From contig NZ_JYJG01000593.1 in NCBI RefSeq assembly GCF_000955955.1, positions 1 to 5,031 on the forward strand: a stretch of DNA of 5,031 nt. The letters are read 5' to 3'. A model generated the notes under the pieces. That model was not told the origin of the DNA, did not search any database, and worked only from the letters and a program-made list of their open reading frames with translations. A program made the translations under genes and the position numbers. Source of the stretch: Lentzea aerocolonigenes (GTDB lineage Bacteria > Actinomycetota > Actinomycetes > Mycobacteriales > Pseudonocardiaceae). Of the stretch, positions 1 to 5,031 are shown in pieces (within the stretch, counting starts at the first letter, position 1; each line of letters starts with the position of its first letter).

Positions 1-81
1 GTCAAGCCCCAATCGCAATCGTCGCGAAGCGGCGATGAAATGACCTGGCTCGTACGGCGCCCACGCGCCTGCGCTGGAACG

Positions 82-89
82 TGACGTCA
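82..89. promoter_or_regulatory. TGACGTCA palindrome, candidate operator (copy 1)
   Basis: This is a perfect 8-bp palindrome, TGACGTCA, centred about 93 bases upstream of the helY GTG. The same 8-mer occurs once more in the window, at 2957-2964, again between genes. Allowing for opposite orientation, the two copies share the 10-mer TGACGTCAGT. A dimeric regulator site is an inference. I cannot name the protein. Confidence 0.35.
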
Positions 90-108
90 GTGTCCACGCC
101 ATGCTCAG

Positions 109-132
109 TAGCTTCAGTGACTCCTGAAGTTA
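109..132 (+). other. Small inverted repeat (hairpin) upstream of helY
   Basis: The arms at 109-117 and 124-132 pair over 9 bp with one G-T wobble. The core is CTTCAG / CTGAAG with a 6-nt loop, TGACTC. It is followed by TCAATG and not by a T-run. It could be a weak terminator for an upstream gene or a protein binding site. It is short and not very GC-rich, so either role is uncertain. Confidence 0.35.
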
Positions 133-149
133 ATCAATGTCGGCGGCGA

Positions 150-172
150 TTGTCGGTGCGATGTGAAAGCCT
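150..172 (+). promoter_or_regulatory. PafBC-type (RecA-independent DNA-damage) promoter for helY
   Basis: TTGTCGGTG at 150-158 matches the nine-base upstream element of the mycobacterial RecA-NDp promoter (tTGTCRgtg, then 8 bases, then TAnnnT) at every position. After exactly 8 bases comes AAGCCT at 167-172, which keeps the second-position A and final T of the -10 element but lacks the first T. If T172 is -7, the transcript starts at 179, the first base of the helY GTG, giving a leaderless mRNA. This agrees with the lack of a usable ribosome binding site. The motif and spacing are seen directly; PafBC control is inferred from the known consensus. Confidence 0.6.
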
Positions 173-178
173 GAAGGG

Positions 179-2917
179 GTGTCAAGTGCTTCGCGGTCCC
201 CGGCCGAGGCCTACGCCCACTCCAGGCGCAACGCCCAGCGGCCCAAGCTGACCGACTTCGGCTCCGTCATCTCGTTCGAGCTGGACCCGTTCCAGCGCCA
301 GGCCTGCGAGGCCCTGGAGGACGGTCACGGAGTGCTCGTGTGCGCGCCCACCGGTGCCGGCAAGACGGTGGTGGGCGAGTTCGCCGTGCACCTGGCCCTG
401 ACCGAAGGCCGCAAGTGCTTCTACACCACCCCGATCAAGGCGCTCAGCAACCAGAAGTTCGCCGACCTCACCGCGCGGTACGGGGCGGAGAGCATCGGCC
501 TGCTGACGGGTGACACGAGTGTCAACGGTGGCGCGCCCGTGGTCGTGATGACGACCGAGGTGCTGCGGAACATGCTGTACTCGGGTTCGTCCACTCTGGA
601 CGGACTGGCGTACGTCGTCATGGACGAGGTGCACTACCTGGCGGACAGGTTCCGCGGGCCCGTGTGGGAAGAGGTCATCCTGCACCTGCCGGAGCACGTG
701 CAGGTGGTCGGTCTGTCCGCGACGGTCAGCAACGCCGAGGAGTTCGGCGAGTGGCTGGTCGAGGTGCGCGGCGACACGAGTGTCGTGGTCGACGAGCACC
801 GGCCCGTGCCGCTGTGGCAGCACATGATGGTCGGCAGCCAGATGTTCGACCTGTTCGAGGGCGACGAGACGCATGCGCGGATCAACGTGCAGGTGTTGCG
901 CAAGACCGAGGAGCTCGCGCGCTACCACGTGCCGTTCAACCGCAACCGCAACCGGGGCAACACGGGGCGGCCGACGCGCAACAGCGGGTACAAGCCGCCG
1001 TCGCGCATCGACATGATCCAGCGGCTCGACCACGCGAACCTGTTGCCCGCGATCGTGTTCGTCTTCAGCAGGGCCGGGTGTGACGCGGCGGTCGCGCAGA
1101 CCGCGCGGGCGGGTCTCAGGCTCAACACGCCGGAGGAGACCGAGCAGGTTCGCCGGATCATCGACGAGAAGACGCGCGAGCTGCCAGAGGCCGACCTCAC
1201 CGTGCTGGGGTTCTGGGAGTGGCGGGAGGCGCTGGAGCGGGGCATCGCGTCGCACCACGCCGGGTTGCTGCCCGCGTTCAAGGAGACGGTCGAGGAGCTG
1301 TTCGTCCGCGGGCTGGTCAAGGTCGTGTTCGCGACCGAGACGCTTGCTCTCGGCATCAACATGCCCGCGCGGACGGTCGTGCTCGAGAAGCTCGTGAAGT
1401 ACAACGGCGAGGCGCACGTCGACCTGACGCCGGGGGAGTACACGCAGCTCACCGGACGTGCCGGCAGGCGTGGCATCGACGTCGAGGGGCACGCGGTCGT
1501 CGTCTGGCAGCCCGGGATCGACCCCAAGGCGGTCGGCGGTCTCGCTTCCACGCGCACGTACCCGCTGCGGTCGAGCTTCCGGCCGGGCTACAACATGGCC
1601 GTCAACCTCGTGCACCAGCTGGGTGCCTCGGCCGCGCGCGAGATCCTGGAGCAGTCGTTCGCGCAGTTCCAGGCGGACCGGTCGGTGGTCGGGCTGGCGC
1701 GCCGGATCGACCGCAACAAGGACGCGCTCGCGGGCTACTCGGAGTCGATGACGTGCCACCTCGGCGACTTCACGGAGTACGCGTCGCTGCGCCGCAGGGT
1801 CGCGGACCGGGAGAAGCAGCTCGCCAAGCAGAACACCAACGCGCGCCGCATCGAGACGGCCAAGTCGCTGGAGACGCTGCGCAAGGGCGACGTGATCGCG
1901 GTGCCGTCCGGAAGGCGCAGTGGTCTCGCGGTCGTCATCGACCCCGGCATCGAACCGCTGGGCGAGGCGCGGCCGCTGGTCGTGACGGAGGACCGCTGGT
2001 CCGGGCGGCTCACCAGCGCCGACTTCCCGGCGCCGGTCGAGGTGCTCGGCCACATCCGGTTGCCCAAGCAGGTGGACGTGCGGTCGCCCAAGTCGCGGCG
2101 CGACCTGGCGGCCACCATCCGCAACACCGGCATCACCGTGCCGTCCCGCGGCCGCAAGGCGACCACGGCGGCCGACGACCCGGAGCTCGCGACGCTGCGC
2201 CGGGCCCTGCGCGCGCACCCGTGTCACGGCTGCGACCAGCGCGAGGACCACGCGCGGTGGGGTGAGCGGTACCACCGGCTGCTGGCCGAGACCGAGCAGC
2301 TGGAGCGCAAGGTCGCCGCGACCACGCACTCGCTGGCGCGTCAGTTCGACCGCATCCGGGCGTTGCTGCGCGAGCGCGGCTACCTCAGCGAGGCCGACGA
2401 GGTGACGAACGACGGCAAGCGGCTGACCAGGCTCTACAGCGAGTCCGACCTGCTCGCGGCCGAGTGCCTGCGCACCGGCGTGTGGAAGGGTCTCAAGCCG
2501 GAGGAGCTCGCCGCCGTCGTGTCGTCGCTGGTCTACGAGGCGCGGCGGGACGGTCCGGTCGAGGCGCGGTTGCCGCAGGGTCCGGTGGCGGACGCGATGC
2601 TCAAGACGGTGCGGTTGTGGGCGGAGATCGAGGACGACGAGCGCCGCCACAAGCTGGAGCGCATCACCCGCCAGCCCGATCCGGGCTTCGCGTGGCCGGT
2701 GTACCGGTGGGCGCGCGGCGAGTCGCTGGAGAAGGTGCTCAGCGCGGCCGAGGCGGGCGGGAACGAGCTCGGAGCAGGCGACTTCGTCCGTTGGTGCCGT
2801 CAGGTGATCGACCTTCTGGACCAGATCCGTGAGGTGCTCGGCCGCCAGGACCCGGTCGGTGCGGCCGCGGCCAAGGCGGTCGACGCGCTGCGGCACGGAG
2901 TTGTGGCGATGATGTGA
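179..2917 (+). CDS. helY: HelY-type Ski2-like DEAD/DEAH-box helicase
   Basis: This is a superfamily 2 ATP-dependent helicase of the Ski2/Mtr4-like group. Mycobacterial HelY is known as an RNA-activated ATPase that unwinds 3'-tailed RNA duplexes and RNA:DNA hybrids, so a cytosolic RNA-processing or R-loop role is likely. The 912 residues (M. tuberculosis HelY is about 906) carry DPFQ (36-39), Walker A APTGAGKT (56-63), TPIKALSNQK (84-93), TTEVLRNM (125-132), DEVH (149-152), SAT (180-182), FVFSRAG (294-300), SHHAG (358-362), ATETLALGINMPARTVV (385-401) and QLTGRAGRRG (423-432). An Ski2-type arm region (about 500-660) and a DSHCT C-terminal domain (about 740-910, with DFVRWCRQVIDLLDQ) follow. 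GTG at 179 is the only start after the in-frame stop at 164-166. GAAGG at 173-177 is one base away, too close to act as a normal ribosome binding site, which suggests a leaderless start. An HPCHGC motif (680-685) and an Arg/Asn-rich insertion (about 248-277) differ from the M. tuberculosis protein. Confidence 0.96.
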   Translation: MSSASRSPAEAYAHSRRNAQRPKLTDFGSVISFELDPFQRQACEALEDGHGVLVCAPTGAGKTVVGEFAVHLALTEGRKCFYTTPIKALSNQKFADLTARYGAESIGLLTGDTSVNGGAPVVVMTTEVLRNMLYSGSSTLDGLAYVVMDEVHYLADRFRGPVWEEVILHLPEHVQVVGLSATVSNAEEFGEWLVEVRGDTSVVVDEHRPVPLWQHMMVGSQMFDLFEGDETHARINVQVLRKTEELARYHVPFNRNRNRGNTGRPTRNSGYKPPSRIDMIQRLDHANLLPAIVFVFSRAGCDAAVAQTARAGLRLNTPEETEQVRRIIDEKTRELPEADLTVLGFWEWREALERGIASHHAGLLPAFKETVEELFVRGLVKVVFATETLALGINMPARTVVLEKLVKYNGEAHVDLTPGEYTQLTGRAGRRGIDVEGHAVVVWQPGIDPKAVGGLASTRTYPLRSSFRPGYNMAVNLVHQLGASAAREILEQSFAQFQADRSVVGLARRIDRNKDALAGYSESMTCHLGDFTEYASLRRRVADREKQLAKQNTNARRIETAKSLETLRKGDVIAVPSGRRSGLAVVIDPGIEPLGEARPLVVTEDRWSGRLTSADFPAPVEVLGHIRLPKQVDVRSPKSRRDLAATIRNTGITVPSRGRKATTAADDPELATLRRALRAHPCHGCDQREDHARWGERYHRLLAETEQLERKVAATTHSLARQFDRIRALLRERGYLSEADEVTNDGKRLTRLYSESDLLAAECLRTGVWKGLKPEELAAVVSSLVYEARRDGPVEARLPQGPVADAMLKTVRLWAEIEDDERRHKLERITRQPDPGFAWPVYRWARGESLEKVLSAAEAGGNELGAGDFVRWCRQVIDLLDQIREVLGRQDPVGAAAAKAVDALRHGVVAMM

Positions 2918-3001
2918 TGTGGAGCTGACGAAGGTTTTGCGAGTCGGAGTAAAGACTGACGTCAACGGTGTGGTTGGATCGCGCCGCAACGTCGTACACA
3001 C
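2918..3001 (+). other. helY / DUF4333 intergenic spacer
   Basis: There is no terminator-like hairpin behind the helY stop, so read-through into the next gene is possible. I could not find a convincing -35/-10 pair. TTGCGA (2937-2942) and TAAAGA (2950-2955) are the nearest, and they are too close together to form a standard promoter. The TGACGTCA palindrome is the main recognisable element. Confidence 0.5.
2957..2964. promoter_or_regulatory. TGACGTCA palindrome, candidate operator (copy 2)
   Basis: This is the second and last TGACGTCA in the window, centred about 53 bases before the ATG of the DUF4333 gene. Read on the minus strand it extends to TGACGTCAGT, identical to copy 1 read on the plus strand. 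Its place just upstream of a gene start favours a regulatory role, but the binding protein is unknown. Confidence 0.35.
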
Positions 3002-3006
3002 GGAGG
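3002..3006 (+). promoter_or_regulatory. Strong ribosome binding site for the DUF4333 gene
   Basis: GGAGG lies 7 bases before the ATG at 3014, an ideal Shine-Dalgarno sequence and spacing. It fixes the start of the gene. It also contrasts with helY and the Eis-like gene, neither of which has a clear ribosome binding site. Confidence 0.85.
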
Positions 3007-3013
3007 TCGACAG

Positions 3014-3709
3014 ATGAGCAGCCCGTACGGACCGTCCGGAGGGAACGATCCGCAGCAGCCCTGGGGCCAGCCGCAGCAGCCGCAACAGCCGCAGCAGCCC
3101 TACGGTGGCGGTTTCCCTCCCGGCACACCGTCCGGCGGCTTCCCGGCTCAGAACCCCTACGGCCCGCCGCAGCCCCAGCCCGGGCAGCAGCAGCCGTACC
3201 CCGGTTTCGATCCGTCGCAGCAGCAGACGCAGCAGTACGGCGTGCCCCCGCAGCAGCCCCAGTCGAACCCGTACGGCACCCCCGTGCAGGGCGACCCGTA
3301 CGGCCAGCAGACCCAGCAGTACCCCGGCCAGCAGCCCAACCCGTACGGGCAGCAGCCGGGCTACGGCGCCCCCGTGCCGCAGAAGAAGAAGTCCAGCGCG
3401 GCCATCTGGGTCGCCGCGGTCGTCGTGGTGCTGCTCGTCGGTGGTGTGCTGTTCGCCGGGTTCGTGTCGCCGGCCTTCTTCAAGAAGAAGATCTTCGACA
3501 ACACCGCCGTGCAGACCGGCATCGTCCAGATCCTGAAGGACGAGTACAAGATCTCCGACGTCGGCAGCGCGACCTGCAGCGGTGAGAACGAGGTCAAGCC
3601 CAACACCTCGTTCGAGTGCAAGGTCCAGGTCGGCGGCAAGGACAAGAAGGTCAAGATCGTCGTCAAGACCGAGGACGGCGAGTACGAGGTGGGCCAGCCC
3701 ACGGGCTGA
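3014..3709 (+). CDS. Pro/Gln-rich single-pass membrane protein with C-terminal DUF4333 domain
   Basis: The function is unknown. The 231 residues form three parts. Residues 1-123 are low-complexity Pro/Gln/Gly/Tyr with repeated NPYG/DPYG and QQP units and are probably disordered. A Lys patch (KKK, 124-126) leads into one membrane helix at about 128-150. The remaining C-terminal part (about 151-231) matches the DUF4333 pattern, with two cysteines, C188 and C202, that could form a disulfide, and the ending YEVGQPTG. By the positive-inside rule the tail is cytosolic and the DUF4333 domain lies outside the membrane. No cleavable signal peptide is seen. M. tuberculosis Rv2091c, next to helY, has the same architecture and a similar C-terminus (from memory), so I take this as its orthologue. 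It may be co-transcribed with helY across a 96-nt gap and is followed by a strong terminator. The start is set by GGAGG 7 nt upstream. Confidence 0.9.
   Translation: MSSPYGPSGGNDPQQPWGQPQQPQQPQQPYGGGFPPGTPSGGFPAQNPYGPPQPQPGQQQPYPGFDPSQQQTQQYGVPPQQPQSNPYGTPVQGDPYGQQTQQYPGQQPNPYGQQPGYGAPVPQKKKSSAAIWVAAVVVVLLVGGVLFAGFVSPAFFKKKIFDNTAVQTGIVQILKDEYKISDVGSATCSGENEVKPNTSFECKVQVGGKDKKVKIVVKTEDGEYEVGQPTG
3074..3100 (+). repeat. In-frame 9-nt tandem repeat (QQP x3)
   Basis: Three successive 9-base units, CAGCAGCCG, CAACAGCCG and CAGCAGCCC, encode Gln-Gln-Pro three times at residues 21-29 of the DUF4333 protein. The units differ only at synonymous third positions, which suggests selection at the protein level or an old repeat. 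Such tracts commonly vary in length between strains. Confidence 0.75.
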
Positions 3710-3721
3710 TCCCACACGCTC

Positions 3722-3760
3722 CGGAAGCCTCCCCCGAGAAGTCAGCGGGGGAGGCTTTCG
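3722..3760 (+). terminator. Strong hairpin terminator after the DUF4333 gene
   Basis: The arms at 3722-3736 and 3746-3760 pair over 15 bp with a single G-T wobble and no mismatch. The core is AAGCCTCCCCCG / CGGGGGAGGCTT and the loop is 9 nt, 3737-3745. It begins 13 bases after the stop codon. Only three T residues (3756-3758) lie at the 3' arm, which is normal for high-GC actinobacterial terminators. It should separate helY and the DUF4333 gene from the Eis-like gene. Confidence 0.87.
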
Positions 3761-3830
3761 CGTTCGGCACGGTCGTCCGAGCGGGAAACTGGGATGCGGC
3801 CGCGGTCGTGCGTGAGCGACGATCGCGGGC

Positions 3831-5000
3831 GTGACCGAGATCCGCGTTCTCCACGACGAAGCGCAGTTCCGCACCCACACCGCGGTGTTCCGGCGCGCGA
3901 TGCACATGCCGATTCCGAACGACGAGCAGTGGCAGGTCGTTCTCCCCTCGTACGAACCCGATCGGGTGTTCGCCGCGTTCGACGGCGACGAGATGATCGG
4001 GACTACCCAGTCGTACGGCTCCTCTCTTGTGGTGCCTGGTGGCGCCGTTGTGCCGCACGCGGCCGTCTCACGTGTGGGCGTGCGCGCGGACTACACGCGC
4101 CGTGGTGTGCTGACCGCCCTGATGCGCGAGCAACTCGAGAAGCTGCCTGATCCTGTCGCCACGCTGCGCGCTTCCGAGGGGCGCATCTACGGCCGCTTCG
4201 GCTACGGCCTGGCGGGGCGGTGGCGGACGGTCGAGATCGATGCGAAGCGTGCTGTGGTCGCGGGTGAGATGGCCGGGCGGGTGCGGATGATCGACGCCGA
4301 CACCGCCGACAAGTTGCTGCCGGAACTGCACGAGACCATCGGGTTGACGCGGCCGGGTCAGATCGGGCGGTGGACGGGCTGGTGGGCTCGCGAGCGCGAC
4401 CGCAGGTCCCACGCGGAGAACTCGGTCACGGTCGTCCACAGTGGACCTGACGGCGACGATGGTTTCCTCACCTACAAGGTGTCCGAGGTGAAGGACTTCA
4501 AGCACCAGATGTCCGTCAAGGACATGGTGTGGGCGAACGACGACGCGTGGCGCGACCTGTGGATCTACGCGGCGCGACTGGACCTCGTCGACAAGATCGA
4601 GGCGGACATCCCGCTCGACGAGCCGGTGTCGTGGCTGTTCGAGGACCCGCGCGTCGTGTACACCGAGGACATCAACGACGAGATCTGGCTGCGGCTGGTC
4701 GACGTCGAGCGCATGCTCCAGGCCCGCACGTACGGCGCGGCGGAACCCGTCGTCATCGAGGTGCAGGACAAGCTGCTGCCCGCCAACGACGGCCGCTACC
4801 GGGTGACGCCGGACGGTGCCGGGCGCGTGGACGCCCCGGCTGACATCACGATCTCGGTCGAACTGCTCGGCGCCGTGTACTTCGGCGACACCACGTTCTC
4901 GCAGCTCGCGGCCACCAAACGGATCGTCGGCGCGAGCTTCGACCAGGCCGACGCGCTGTTCGCCGTGCCTCAGAAGCCGTTCTGCGGCACCTTCTTCTAG
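3831..5000 (+). CDS. Eis-family GNAT N-acetyltransferase
   Basis: This predicted cytosolic acetyl-CoA-dependent N-acetyltransferase belongs to the Eis family, which has two GNAT-like regions plus a C-terminal SCP2-like domain. M. tuberculosis Eis acetylates aminoglycosides at several amines and also protein lysines; the substrate here is unknown. The 389 residues (Eis is about 402) include the acetyl-CoA loop SRVGVRADYTRRGVLTALM (80-98, with R90-R91-G92) and SEGRIYGRFGYG (115-126). Y125 in that segment aligns with catalytic Tyr126 of Eis. The SCP2-like part is at about 290-389. The chain ends PFCGTFF, and in Eis the carboxylate of the last Phe acts as the catalytic base, so the enzyme looks complete. 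GTG at 3831 is the only start between the in-frame stop at 3813-3815 and the conserved N-terminus. No good Shine-Dalgarno is seen. GACGAT ends 7 bases before the GTG, so a leaderless start is possible. A second TAG follows the stop directly. Confidence 0.9.
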   Translation: MTEIRVLHDEAQFRTHTAVFRRAMHMPIPNDEQWQVVLPSYEPDRVFAAFDGDEMIGTTQSYGSSLVVPGGAVVPHAAVSRVGVRADYTRRGVLTALMREQLEKLPDPVATLRASEGRIYGRFGYGLAGRWRTVEIDAKRAVVAGEMAGRVRMIDADTADKLLPELHETIGLTRPGQIGRWTGWWARERDRRSHAENSVTVVHSGPDGDDGFLTYKVSEVKDFKHQMSVKDMVWANDDAWRDLWIYAARLDLVDKIEADIPLDEPVSWLFEDPRVVYTEDINDEIWLRLVDVERMLQARTYGAAEPVVIEVQDKLLPANDGRYRVTPDGAGRVDAPADITISVELLGAVYFGDTTFSQLAATKRIVGASFDQADALFAVPQKPFCGTFF

Positions 5001-5012
5001 TAGTACTTCGTT

Positions 5013-5027
5013 AGGTCGCGCTGACCT
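5013..5027. other. Short inverted repeat at the window edge
   Basis: AGGTC and GACCT pair over 5 bp around a 5-nt loop, 13 bases after the Eis-like stop codon. It may be the start of a terminator or an operator for the next gene. The window ends four bases later, so it cannot be judged. Confidence 0.2.
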
Positions 5028-5031
5028 GGGC

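Larger units (their letters stand above)
1..149. other. Leader region upstream of helY, possible tail of an upstream gene
   Basis: No complete gene is visible here. The three + strand frames stay open from the window edge to stops at 36-38, 41-43 and 82-84. The 41-43 frame would end in a short basic peptide (SSPNRNRREAAMK), which would suit the cytosolic tail of an upstream protein such as TatC, the usual upstream neighbour of helY in mycobacteria. Thirteen residues cannot establish this, and the other two frames are not excluded. From about 90 to 149 the sequence is richer in A+T than the genes and contains a small hairpin and the start of a promoter region. Confidence 0.4.

Noticed and set aside
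82..89. TGACGTCA as a eukaryotic-type CRE/CREB site
   Set aside because: The sequence is identical to the eukaryotic element, but this is a bacterial chromosome. Only a bacterial operator is plausible.
123..176. Direct repeat CCTGAAG (123-129 and 170-176)
   Set aside because: It is seven bases long, one copy belongs to the hairpin arm and the other to the start region of helY. Coincidence is likely.
1219..2265. Overlapping + strand open frame inside helY
   Set aside because: The Arg/Gly/Ala-rich product has no recognisable motif and is fully nested in a gene with intact helicase motifs.
2925..3000. A standard -35/-10 promoter for the DUF4333 gene
   Set aside because: Candidates such as CTGACG with TAAAGA (19-nt spacing), or TTGGAT with TACACA (which would start inside or after the Shine-Dalgarno), fit poorly. 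I do not call one.
2968..3585. Alternative + strand frame over the DUF4333 gene starting upstream of it
   Set aside because: It lacks a ribosome binding site and encodes Arg/Ala-rich low-complexity sequence. The 3014 frame has a perfect Shine-Dalgarno, a membrane helix and a DUF4333 domain.
182..3907. A very long open frame on the minus strand (1241 codons)
   Set aside because: It lies antisense to helY and the DUF4333 gene, crosses both intergenic gaps and the terminator, and encodes Arg/Leu/His-rich sequence without domains. It is the usual shadow of GC-rich third positions.
1..5031. CRISPR array, insertion sequence, toxin-antitoxin or phage-defence system
   Set aside because: There are no spaced direct repeats, terminal inverted repeats, transposase or small paired genes. 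The Ski2-like helicase is the housekeeping HelY type and has no defence partner beside it.

Overview
The window is GC-rich actinobacterial chromosome. Strong G/C bias at third codon positions, GTG starts, and the close match of the first two genes to a conserved mycobacterial pair all point this way. A Pseudonocardiales-type genome is my best guess, but the sequence does not prove the genus. All three recognised genes lie on the + strand. I see no mobile element, CRISPR array, tRNA or rRNA.

Layout: 1-178 is a non-coding leader, possibly with the last few codons of an upstream gene. It holds a TGACGTCA palindrome, a small hairpin and a very good match to the RecA-independent (PafBC-type) DNA-damage promoter, placed so that transcription would begin exactly at the GTG of the first gene. 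179-2917 encodes a full-length HelY-type Ski2-like helicase. 2918-3013 is a 96-nt gap with a second TGACGTCA palindrome and a strong Shine-Dalgarno sequence. 3014-3709 encodes a proline/glutamine-rich single-pass membrane protein ending in a DUF4333 domain, the positional counterpart of M. tuberculosis Rv2091c next to helY (Rv2092c). A strong GC-rich hairpin at 3722-3760 closes this unit. 3831-5000 encodes an Eis-family GNAT N-acetyltransferase, complete to its C-terminal Phe. The last 31 bases hold a second in-frame stop and a short inverted repeat at the window edge.

How the genes relate: helY and the DUF4333 gene keep an arrangement also found in mycobacteria and may be co-transcribed, although the second gene has its own ribosome binding site and a possible operator. 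In mycobacteria helY lies downstream of pafBC and tatAC. A PafBC-type promoter on helY here would link the helicase to the DNA-damage response, and this is the most interesting reading of the window. The Eis-like enzyme is separated by the terminator and is probably an independent unit. The window is otherwise ordinary core or near-core actinobacterial sequence, and I found no convincing new multi-gene system.
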